Shown here: positions 53,526 to 64,000 of the stretch, in pieces
How positions within the stretch are numbered: position 1 is the stretch's first letter
How the letters are laid out: every line of letters starts with the position of its first letter
From: Rosenbergiella australiborealis
GTDB lineage: Bacteria; Pseudomonadota; Gammaproteobacteria; Enterobacterales; Enterobacteriaceae
Reading direction: 5' to 3'
DNA: 64,000 nt
NCBI RefSeq assembly: GCF_018494035.1
Contig: NZ_JABBFO010000001.1
Span: 372,001 to 436,000, forward strand
Position numbers and translations under genes: made by a program
Notes under the pieces: generated by a model
Database searches by the model: none
The model's input: the letters and a program-made list of their open reading frames with translations, nothing else
What the model was told of the DNA's origin: nothing

Positions 53526-54107
53526 TTAAAGGCGATTTTCTTTGGCACGTTGCATGAGTTGTGGATAAAAGCGGTAGAACAGTGCTTCAAGGTCGGCATA
53601 GTGTGTGACGAAATCGTGATAACACTCGGCAAGACTAGCCAGACGAGGTCTGCGCTGTGCCATCTGCCTTAGGACATTTTCCAAATTCTCAGCGTGGGCA
53701 TAGCGCTCTAACCAGTGCTGTGACCAAATTAGTTGGTTTAACTGACGGAAATTTTCTGGCGTTGAAGCTAAGTCGCTACTGATGCTCTGCTCAGCCATAA
53801 GACAAAAATCTGACAGTTTTATTTCTTTATGAAGGATTGACCAGTCACGCGCTAGAAAATGATCCCAGATGACATCAAGTGCAATCGGTGCGACTCGCCG
53901 CGTGGGTAGAGTAAAAAGTTGTTTTGCTTCACGGACTTCAGGAAGTTTATCTGAAAGGCTATCCAGTCGTCGATGCATATGAATCCCATCGACTACGGCT
54001 GCTGTCCAACGACCATTAGGGTCACCCCGAACAAAATCGGCCAGTAAGTTACCCGTCAATGAGCTCTTCGCAAGATGCGCTAAGTGTAAATGTGCAAGAA
54101 AATTCAT
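53526..54107 (-). CDS. acpH: Acyl carrier protein phosphodiesterase
   Basis: AcpH removes the 4'-phosphopantetheine arm from holo-ACP. The 193-residue all-helical HD-like protein starts MNFLAHLHLAHLAKSSLTGN, and metal-site motifs NLLADFVRGDP, VVDGIHMHRRLDSLSD and DVIWDHFLARDW are in the family positions. The length equals E. coli AcpH (193). It is divergent from queA across 99 bases, the same arrangement as in E. coli. Confidence 0.94.
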   Translation of the reverse strand: MNFLAHLHLAHLAKSSLTGNLLADFVRGDPNGRWTAAVVDGIHMHRRLDSLSDKLPEVREAKQLFTLPTRRVAPIALDVIWDHFLARDWSILHKEIKLSDFCLMAEQSISSDLASTPENFRQLNQLIWSQHWLERYAHAENLENVLRQMAQRRPRLASLAECYHDFVTHYADLEALFYRFYPQLMQRAKENRL

Positions 54108-54206
54108 GGCTCTATTATCGCTAGAGTTTCATTAAAAGCCAGAGGTTCTGTAATACACGCTTTTCCGTTACACTGTGCGCCTAAATTTTTACCGGAATAA
54201 GTCACC

Positions 54207-55277
54207 ATGCGTGTTGCTGATTTTAATTTTGAATTACCTGAATCGTTGATTGCCCATTATCCACAACCTGAACGTAGTGCTTGTCGGTTATTATCGTTAG
54301 AAGGTGCGTCAGGAGAGTTGCAACATGGCGTTTTTACGGATGTACTCGATAAGCTACAAGCCGGTGATTTATTAGTTTTTAATAATACTCGGGTTATTCC
54401 TGCGCGGGTATATGGGCAGAAAGCCAGCGGCGGTAAATTAGAGTTGCTGGTGGAAAGGATGCTTGATGATAAGCGTGTCTTGGCCCATGTCCGAGCGTCA
54501 AAATCCCCTAAGCCAGGTGCGCAGTTACTCCTTGGTGATGCATTAGAAGTGCGCGCTACAATGGTGGCTCGTCATGATACCTTATTTGAAATTGTGTTTG
54601 ATGATCCGCGCGACGTGCTGGATATTCTTAATCAAATAGGCCATATGCCACTGCCTCCCTATATCGATCGTCCCGATGAAGAGGCTGATCGTGAGCTGTA
54701 TCAAACCGTGTATAGTGCAAAACCCGGAGCGGTAGCGGCTCCCACCGCAGGTCTGCATTTTGATGAGCCGTTATTGAATGCACTTCGTCAGAAAGGCATT
54801 GAAACGGCATTTGTTACGCTTCATGTAGGAGCCGGAACTTTCCAGCCAGTGCGTGTTGAGAGTATTGAAGACCATATTATGCACGCGGAGTATGCGGAAG
54901 TTCCACAAGAGGTTGTTGATGCCGTTCTAGCCTGCAAGGCACGAGGGAATAAAGTCGTAGCGGTGGGGACAACTTCAGTACGATCACTTGAAAGTGCAGC
55001 TAAGGCGGCAAAAGATGCATTGATTGCCCCATTTTTTGATGACACGCAGATATTTATTTATCCCGGCTACCAGTACCAAGTGATCGATGCATTAATCACC
55101 AACTTCCATTTGCCGGAATCGACATTAATCATGCTAGTGTCAGCGTTTGCTGGGTATAAAAATACCATGCATGCTTATCAGCAAGCAGTGGCCGAACAAT
55201 ACCGCTTCTTCAGCTATGGCGATGCCATGTTTATCACTAAGAATCCGCAAGCAATACACGAAATATCAATAGATTAA
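54207..55277 (+). CDS. queA: tRNA preQ1(34) S-adenosylmethionine ribosyltransferase-isomerase
   Basis: QueA transfers and rearranges the ribosyl part of SAM onto preQ1 at tRNA position 34, giving epoxyqueuosine. The protein has 356 residues, as in E. coli. Conserved family blocks include [52 protein letters not shown] and [14 protein letters not shown]. It acts after Tgt, which is encoded downstream; here an unusually long gap of 395 bases separates the two genes. Confidence 0.97.
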   Translation: MRVADFNFELPESLIAHYPQPERSACRLLSLEGASGELQHGVFTDVLDKLQAGDLLVFNNTRVIPARVYGQKASGGKLELLVERMLDDKRVLAHVRASKSPKPGAQLLLGDALEVRATMVARHDTLFEIVFDDPRDVLDILNQIGHMPLPPYIDRPDEEADRELYQTVYSAKPGAVAAPTAGLHFDEPLLNALRQKGIETAFVTLHVGAGTFQPVRVESIEDHIMHAEYAEVPQEVVDAVLACKARGNKVVAVGTTSVRSLESAAKAAKDALIAPFFDDTQIFIYPGYQYQVIDALITNFHLPESTLIMLVSAFAGYKNTMHAYQQAVAEQYRFFSYGDAMFITKNPQAIHEISID

Positions 55278-56797
<1,520 letters not shown>

Positions 56798-56821
56798 TTT
56801 TCAATTAATGAGGGATAGTTA

Positions 56822-57154
56822 ATGAGTTTTTTCATTTCTGATGCAGTTGCTGCCGCTGGAGCTCCAGCACAAAACAGTAGTTTTTCGATGGTAATCATGC
56901 TGGTCGTTTTCGGTCTGATTTTCTTCTTTATGATCCTACGTCCACAGCAAAAGCGTGCTAAAGAGCATAAAAAGTTAATGGAATCTATTGCGAAAGGTGA
57001 TGAAGTCATGACGACCTCAGGTTTTGTGGGTCGCGTTACTAAAATCTCTGAGACGGGATATGTTGCTATTGCGCTCAATGAAACCAATGAAGTAGTTGTT
57101 AAGCGTGATTTCGTCGCTGCCGTTCTGCCTAAAGGCACAATGAAAGCATTATAA
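56822..57154 (+). CDS. yajC: Sec translocon accessory subunit YajC
   Basis: YajC is a 110-residue single-pass inner-membrane protein associated with SecDF. One hydrophobic helix (MVIMLVVFGLIFFFMILRP, about residues 21-39) is followed by the basic QQKRAKEHKKLMESI and a small cytosolic beta domain with GDEVMTTSGFVGRV. The length equals E. coli YajC. It lies 25 bases before secD. Confidence 0.96.
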   Translation: MSFFISDAVAAAGAPAQNSSFSMVIMLVVFGLIFFFMILRPQQKRAKEHKKLMESIAKGDEVMTTSGFVGRVTKISETGYVAIALNETNEVVVKRDFVAAVLPKGTMKAL

Positions 57155-57179
57155 TTGAACTCTTCCTTAGGGAACTGCC

Positions 57180-59027
57180 GTGTTAAATCGTTATCCTTTA
57201 TGGAAGTACATCATGCTGATCGTCGTGCTATTGGTCGGCTTGTTGTATGCACTTCCAAACCTTTATGGTGAGGATCCGGCTGTTCAAATCACTGGCGAGC
57301 GCGGTGCCGCCGCCAGTGAGCAGACGTTGGATCAGATCCAGACCGTACTTAAGCAACAACATATTGATACGCGCTCCATTGTTTTAGAAAACGGCGCAAT
57401 TCTGGCTCGCTTTTCTAATACCGATATCCAATTACGCGCTCGTGAGGCATTGGTTAGTGCATTAGGAAGCAACTATGTGGTGGCTCTTAACTTAGCGCCG
57501 GCCACACCACGTTGGCTCGCGGCACTCTCAGCTGAACCTATGAAGTTAGGCTTAGACTTACGAGGTGGTGTGCACTTCCTAATGGAAGTGGATATGGACA
57601 CGGCTTTAGATAAGTTACAAGAACAGAACACTGAGACGCTGCGCAGTGATTTACGCACTGCTAAGATTGGTTATACCACAGTCGGGAAAATGGATAACTA
57701 TGGCGTGCAGATTCAGTTTCCTAACTCACAAACGCGTGATGCGGCTATTAGCTATTTAAGTCCACGTCATCGTGATCTCGTGATCCGTAGCCGTGGCGAT
57801 AACCAGCTCACTGCGGTAATGACCGATGCGCGTTTAAGCGAAGCGCGTGAATACGCGGTACAGCAAAACATCACTATCCTACGTAATCGTGTCAACCAGC
57901 TCGGTGTCTCTGAACCACTTGTTCAGCGTCAAGGTTCTGACCGGATTGTAGTCGAGTTACCGGGTATTCAAGATACGGCGCGTGCTAAAGAGATCTTAGG
58001 GGCGACAGCAACCCTAGAGTTTCGCTTAGTTAACACCTCTGTCGATCCTGCTGCTATCGCTGCGGGGCGCGTACCGGGTGATTCTGAAGTTAAAACCATG
58101 CGTGATGGCCAACCGGTCGTTCTCTACAAACGCATAGTCTTGACCGGCGATCATATTACCGATTCTACGTCTACGATGGACGAGTATAATCAGCCGCAAG
58201 TTAACATCTCGCTCGATAGTGCGGGGGGGAACGCGATGTCTGAATTTACTCGTAATAATATCGGCAAACCAATGGCAACGCTGTTTGTTGAATATAAAGA
58301 TAGCGGTAAGAAAGATGCAAATGGTCGTGCTATTTTAGCAAAACAAGAAGAAGTGATTAACGTAGCCAATATCCAATCACGTCTGTCTAATAGCTTCCGC
58401 ATTACCGGTATTAATAACGCTAATGAAGCACACCAGCTCTCCTTGCTGTTACGTGCGGGCGCACTTATCGCACCTATTCAGATTGTCGAAGAGCGCACCA
58501 TCGGCCCGACAATGGGACAACAGAATATCCAACAAGGCTTACATGCTTGCTTGTGGGGCGTTGCTGTATCGATTCTGTTTATGCTGGTGTTCTACAAGAA
58601 ATTTGGTGTTATTGCGACTACGGCGTTGATTGCTAACTTAATCTTGATTATCGGTATCATGTCATTACTTCCTGGGGCGACCTTGACCATGCCAGGTATT
58701 GCTGGGATTGTCTTGACCCTTGCGGTAGCCGTCGATGCGAACGTATTGATCAATGAACGGATTAAAGAAGAGTTACGTAATGGTCGTACTGTACAGCAGG
58801 CTATTCACGAAGGCTATCGCGGTGCATTCTCCAGTATTGTTGATGCAAATGTGACAACGCTGATTACTGCCATCATTCTTTACGCTGTGGGAACAGGCTC
58901 GATTAAAGGGTTTGCTATCACGACAGCGATTGGGGTGGCGACCTCCATGTTTACGGCGATTGTTGGTACACGAGCGATTGTGAACCTGCTTTACGGCGGT
59001 AAACGTATCAGCAAGCTGTCGATTTAA
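57180..59027 (+). CDS. secD: Protein translocase subunit SecD
   Basis: SecD, with SecF, uses the proton gradient to pull secreted proteins through SecYEG. The 615-residue RND-type protein has an N-terminal helix ([20 protein letters not shown]). A large periplasmic domain carries the D1 motif [16 protein letters not shown] near residue 125. Five C-terminal helices contain the conserved [19 protein letters not shown] with the proton-relay Asp. The length equals E. coli SecD. Confidence 0.97.
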   Translation: MLNRYPLWKYIMLIVVLLVGLLYALPNLYGEDPAVQITGERGAAASEQTLDQIQTVLKQQHIDTRSIVLENGAILARFSNTDIQLRAREALVSALGSNYVVALNLAPATPRWLAALSAEPMKLGLDLRGGVHFLMEVDMDTALDKLQEQNTETLRSDLRTAKIGYTTVGKMDNYGVQIQFPNSQTRDAAISYLSPRHRDLVIRSRGDNQLTAVMTDARLSEAREYAVQQNITILRNRVNQLGVSEPLVQRQGSDRIVVELPGIQDTARAKEILGATATLEFRLVNTSVDPAAIAAGRVPGDSEVKTMRDGQPVVLYKRIVLTGDHITDSTSTMDEYNQPQVNISLDSAGGNAMSEFTRNNIGKPMATLFVEYKDSGKKDANGRAILAKQEEVINVANIQSRLSNSFRITGINNANEAHQLSLLLRAGALIAPIQIVEERTIGPTMGQQNIQQGLHACLWGVAVSILFMLVFYKKFGVIATTALIANLILIIGIMSLLPGATLTMPGIAGIVLTLAVAVDANVLINERIKEELRNGRTVQQAIHEGYRGAFSSIVDANVTTLITAIILYAVGTGSIKGFAITTAIGVATSMFTAIVGTRAIVNLLYGGKRISKLSI

Positions 59028-59037
59028 GGAGCCTGTT

Positions 59038-60003
59038 GTGGCACAAGAATATAGTATTGAACAACTTAACTATGGTCGGAAAGTGCATGATTTTATGCGC
59101 TGGGACAAGTTAGCGTTCGCGCTGTCAGCGTTGTTGTTAATCGCATCTGCCATCATTATTGGTGTTCGTGGTTTTAATTGGGGTCTCGATTTTACTGGCG
59201 GTACAGTGATTGAGATTACGCTTGAAAAACCCGGCGAGCTTGATGTGATGCGAAGTGCATTACAGCATGCCGGCTTTAGTGATCCACAAGTTCAAAACTT
59301 CGGCAGTAGTCGTGAGGTGATGGTACGTCTGTCTCCTCATGATGGTAATGCTGGACAAGAACTTGGCACCAAAGTGATTAGCGAGATCAACCAAGCGACT
59401 CAGCAAACGGCAATCGTAAAGCGTATTGAGTTTGTTGGGCCGAGCGTAGGTAGCGATTTGGCGCAAGCCGGTGCTCTAGCGCTACTTGCGGCATTAATTT
59501 GTATTTTGATCTACGTCGGTTTTCGTTTTGAATGGCGTCTGGCACTCGGGGCGGTATTAGCGCTTGCTCATGACGTCATTATCACGATGGGTGTCTTATC
59601 ACTGTTTCATATTGAGGTTGATCTGACGATTATTGCCTCACTCATGTCAGTGATTGGCTATTCACTGAACGACAGTATTGTGGTTTCTGACCGAATCCGT
59701 GAAAACTTTCGTAAGATCCGTCGTGGCACACCTTACGATATCGTGAATATTTCTCTGACACAGACCTTGAGTCGGACATTGATGACCTCAGCAACTACTT
59801 TAGTCGTTGTACTGATGCTGTTTATCTTTGGTGGGGAACTGTTACGCGGATTCTCTCTGACAATGTTAATCGGGGTCACTATCGGTACGATTTCTTCTAT
59901 TTACGTAGCGTCGGCGTTAGCGTTGAAGCTCGGCATGAAGCGTGAACATATGTTAGTGCAAAAGGTCGAAAAAGAAGGCGCGGATCAACCTCGTATTCAG
60001 TAA
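59038..60003 (+). CDS. secF: Protein translocase subunit SecF
   Basis: SecF is the six-helix partner of SecD. The start codon is GTG at 59038, 6 bases after AAGGAG and 10 bases after secD, as in E. coli. The family motif [20 protein letters not shown] is near residue 50, and the transmembrane motif [19 protein letters not shown] near 212 carries the conserved polar residues. The length is 321 residues (E. coli 323). It ends the tgt-secF operon. Confidence 0.97.
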   Translation: MAQEYSIEQLNYGRKVHDFMRWDKLAFALSALLLIASAIIIGVRGFNWGLDFTGGTVIEITLEKPGELDVMRSALQHAGFSDPQVQNFGSSREVMVRLSPHDGNAGQELGTKVISEINQATQQTAIVKRIEFVGPSVGSDLAQAGALALLAALICILIYVGFRFEWRLALGAVLALAHDVIITMGVLSLFHIEVDLTIIASLMSVIGYSLNDSIVVSDRIRENFRKIRRGTPYDIVNISLTQTLSRTLMTSATTLVVVLMLFIFGGELLRGFSLTMLIGVTIGTISSIYVASALALKLGMKREHMLVQKVEKEGADQPRIQ

Positions 60004-60026
60004 GTTGTTGGTGGTTAGCGTGAAAA

Positions 60027-60056
60027 AGCCCGGTGAATATCACCGGGCTTTTTTTT
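60027..60056 (+). terminator. secDF operon terminator
   Basis: The 9-bp stem AGCCCGGTG/CACCGGGCT with a 5-base loop is followed by a run of T, 23 bases after the secF stop. Confidence 0.95.
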
Positions 60057-60242
60057 AATATCGGATAAGCGAGTCGCTCAGTATCTTTTATCGATGATTG
60101 ACCATTTATTCCCTTACCTGACGTCTCTCTACCATGCGTTATTTCTATCTTTCGCCACTCAACCCACCCGAGTCGAGCAGCTTTCAGCATAGAGGCGCTG
60201 ATTGATGCAGGAGAGGGTGATTCATTGAGGTAAAGGACCGAT

Positions 60243-60270
60243 AAAAAAAAGGGACATAAAAATGTCCCTT
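60243..60270 (-). terminator. leu operon terminator
   Basis: On the minus strand the stem AAGGGACAT/ATGTCCCTT with a 4-base loop runs into a T-tract, 23 bases after the leuD stop. The roughly 185 bases between this and the secF terminator hold no recognisable gene. Confidence 0.93.
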
Positions 60271-60293
60271 ATTAAAACGATAGGTGTACGACG

Positions 60294-60899
60294 TTATTGC
60301 AGAAAAGCTGGCTGTTTTGCTTCATAAGCATCGATTGATGCTTCGTGCTGCAAGGTCAGTCCAATACTATCTAAACCATTTAACATACAGTGACGACGGA
60401 AGCTATCCAAATCAAAGGTGTATGTTTTGTCTCCAGCCTTAATGGTCATTGCTTCTAAATCCACTGTAAAGTGAATTCCTGGTTGTTGCTCAACCAGTTG
60501 GAAGAGTTCATCTATCTGCGCTTCGCTTAATTTCACCAAAAGTAGTTGGTTATTAAAGCTATTGCTGTAGAAAATATCCGCAAAAGAGGGGGCGATAACG
60601 ACACGAAAACCAAAGTCCGTTAATGCCCAAGGTGCGTGCTCACGAGAAGAACCACAGCCAAAGTTCTCACGCGTCAATAAAATACTGGTGCCTTTATAAA
60701 CAGGTTTATTAAGCACAAAATCAGGATTAGGGATATTGCCTTGATCGTCAATAAAGCGCCAATCATTGAAGAGATGCTGGCCAAAACCGGTACGGGTAAC
60801 CTTTTGTAGAAACTGTTTTGGAATAATTGCATCCGTGTCGACGTTGGCCGCATCAAGCGGTGCGACCAGTCCAGTATGTTGGGTAAATTTAATTGCCAT
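60294..60899 (-). CDS. leuD: 3-isopropylmalate dehydratase small subunit
   Basis: LeuD pairs with LeuC to isomerise 2-isopropylmalate to 3-isopropylmalate. The 201-residue swivel domain has the conserved [16 protein letters not shown] near residues 20-35 and the substrate loop [15 protein letters not shown] near 74-88. The length equals E. coli LeuD. It is the last gene of leuABCD, 11 bases after leuC. Confidence 0.97.
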   Translation of the reverse strand: MAIKFTQHTGLVAPLDAANVDTDAIIPKQFLQKVTRTGFGQHLFNDWRFIDDQGNIPNPDFVLNKPVYKGTSILLTRENFGCGSSREHAPWALTDFGFRVVIAPSFADIFYSNSFNNQLLLVKLSEAQIDELFQLVEQQPGIHFTVDLEAMTIKAGDKTYTFDLDSFRRHCMLNGLDSIGLTLQHEASIDAYEAKQPAFLQ

Positions 60900-60910
60900 G
60901 ATGCAGTTCC

Positions 60911-62311
60911 TTAGTTCAAGGTACGGATGTCAGTGAAGCGTCCGGTGATAGCAGCTGCTGCGGCCATAGCTGGGCTGACTAAGTGCGTGCGTCCACCACG
61001 GCCCTGACGTCCTTCAAAGTTACGGTTACTGGTTGAGGCGCAACGCTCACCGGCATTCAGTCGATCGTTGTTCATCGCTAAACACATTGAACAGCCAGGT
61101 AAACGCCATTCAAATCCAGCCTCTAGGAAGATCTTATCTAATCCTTCCTCCTCCGCCTGAGCTTTAACAGGGCCTGAACCTGGCACTACCATTGCAACGA
61201 TACCCGGCGCGACTTTACGACCTTTCGCAATAGCTGCGGCCGCACGTAAATCTTCGATACGTGAGTTGGTGCATGAACCAATAAAGACTTTATCAATAGC
61301 CACATCGGTTAGACGAATACCACCTTCTAATCCCATGTAGGCTAAGGCTTTTTCTGCAGAAGCTCGTTCAACCGGATCACTGAACTCTTCAGGACGTGGG
61401 ATCGGTTGGTCAACAGCGATCACTTGCCCGGGGTTGGTTCCCCAAGTGACTTGTGGTGCGATATCGGCGGCATCGAGCGTTACGACGGCATCAAAGTGTG
61501 CATCGTCATCCGACTTTAACGTTTCCCAATAGGCAACAGCTTGATCCCATTGTTCGCCTTTCGGCGCAAACTGACGCCCTTTTAAGTAGGCGAAGGTAGT
61601 TTCATCTGGAGCAACTAATCCCGCTTTTGCCCCTAATTCAATCGCCATGTTACATAAGGTCATGCGGCCTTCCATACTTAGCGCTCGGATTGCCTCGCCA
61701 CAGAACTCAACAACATAGCCAGTACCGCCGGCACTGCCTGTTTTACCGATGATGGCCAACACAATGTCTTTCGCCGAAATCCCGCCGATCGCTGAACCGG
61801 TGACTTCGATTTTCATGGTTTTCGCTCGGCCTTGTTTTAAGGTTTGCGTGGCCATGACATGTTCAACTTCTGAAGTACCGATACCAAATGCTAAGGCGCC
61901 AAAGGCACCGTGCGTTGCGGTGTGCGAGTCACCACAGACAATAGTCATACCGGGTAGGGTAATCCCCTGCTCTGGTCCAATAACGTGCACAATCCCTTGG
62001 AAAGGATGATTTAAGTCATAAAGGCTGACACCAAATTCCGCGCAGTTTTTAATTAGTTCCTGCATTTGGATACGAGCCATCTCACCGGAAGCATTAATAT
62101 CTCGAGTTTGTGTTGAGACATTATGATCCATCGTGGCGAATGTTTTCGATGGCTGGCGAAGTTTACGGCCGTGGGCTCGTAGACCATCGAAAGCCTGTGG
62201 TGAGGTGACTTCGTGAACCAAGTGACGATCGATATATAGGATGGGCGTCTCTTGTGGTGCTTCATACACGACATGTGCATCAAATAACTTCTGGTATAAG
62301 GTTTTGCTCAT
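60911..62311 (-). CDS. leuC: 3-isopropylmalate dehydratase large subunit
   Basis: LeuC carries the [4Fe-4S] cluster of isopropylmalate isomerase. The cluster cysteines are visible in [14 protein letters not shown] (near residue 347) and in [11 protein letters not shown] (near 407 and 410). The N-terminal [15 protein letters not shown] segment ([19 protein letters not shown]) is intact. The start at 62311 ([15 protein letters not shown]) equals the E. coli N-terminus and length (466). The ribosome site GAGGAA is about 11 bases upstream, rather distant, and lies inside the end of leuB. Confidence 0.97.
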   Translation of the reverse strand: MSKTLYQKLFDAHVVYEAPQETPILYIDRHLVHEVTSPQAFDGLRAHGRKLRQPSKTFATMDHNVSTQTRDINASGEMARIQMQELIKNCAEFGVSLYDLNHPFQGIVHVIGPEQGITLPGMTIVCGDSHTATHGAFGALAFGIGTSEVEHVMATQTLKQGRAKTMKIEVTGSAIGGISAKDIVLAIIGKTGSAGGTGYVVEFCGEAIRALSMEGRMTLCNMAIELGAKAGLVAPDETTFAYLKGRQFAPKGEQWDQAVAYWETLKSDDDAHFDAVVTLDAADIAPQVTWGTNPGQVIAVDQPIPRPEEFSDPVERASAEKALAYMGLEGGIRLTDVAIDKVFIGSCTNSRIEDLRAAAAIAKGRKVAPGIVAMVVPGSGPVKAQAEEEGLDKIFLEAGFEWRLPGCSMCLAMNNDRLNAGERCASTSNRNFEGRQGRGGRTHLVSPAMAAAAAITGRFTDIRTLN

Positions 62312-62315
62312 TTTA

Positions 62316-64000
<1,685 letters not shown>

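Noticed and set aside
54252..54260. Perfect DnaA-box-like TTATCCACA
   Set aside because: A single copy inside the queA coding sequence with no AT-rich unwinding element or further boxes; no origin here.

Overview
The window is a stretch of chromosome from a gammaproteobacterium of the order Enterobacterales. Almost every gene from the threonine operon to the leucine operon matches the 0-2 minute region of Escherichia coli in identity, strand and mostly in order. The match extends to fine detail, such as the thrL attenuator, UUG starts on rpsT and carA, and ATGA or TAATG gene overlaps. Base composition is moderate and intergenic DNA is AT-rich. Gene content and protein style recall Erwinia/Pantoea/Tatumella-type bacteria, but this placement is an inference. 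No tRNA, rRNA, CRISPR, prophage or insertion sequence was seen.

Layout. 1-5.5 kb: 3' end of lasT, then thrL-thrA-thrB-thrC with attenuator. 5.5-9.5 kb: yaaA, talB, mog and a frameshifted MFS transporter. 9.6-12.9 kb: dnaK-dnaJ behind two heat-shock promoters. 13-19.4 kb: rpsT, and the ribF-ileS-lspA-fkpB-ispH operon. 19.4-25.7 kb: dapB, carAB behind tandem promoters with ArgR boxes, and folA. 25.7-32.5 kb (minus strand): the outer-membrane and maintenance run lptD-surA-pdxA-rsmA-apaG-apaH. 32.7-39.6 kb: djlA, rluA, rapA, polB. 39.9-44.9 kb: a secreted histidine phosphatase, yabI, and thiBPQ under a TPP riboswitch.

44.9-50.2 kb is the main accessory island. It holds a class-III PLP enzyme resembling ethanolamine-phosphate phospho-lyase, an ethanolamine-type permease, a divergent APH-fold kinase and an AraC-type regulator. 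Together they look like a cobalamin-independent route: ethanolamine is imported, phosphorylated, and split to acetaldehyde, ammonia and phosphate. The divergent promoter region carries two inverted 27-bp operator-like copies placed exactly symmetrically between the two start codons.

50.2-64 kb: a SetA-type sugar efflux pump, an MscM-type channel, a 2-Cys peroxiredoxin, acpH, queA-tgt-yajC-secD-secF, and leuABCD on the minus strand, with leuA cut by the window edge. In E. coli the acpH-secF block lies elsewhere, so this junction marks a rearrangement relative to that genome.
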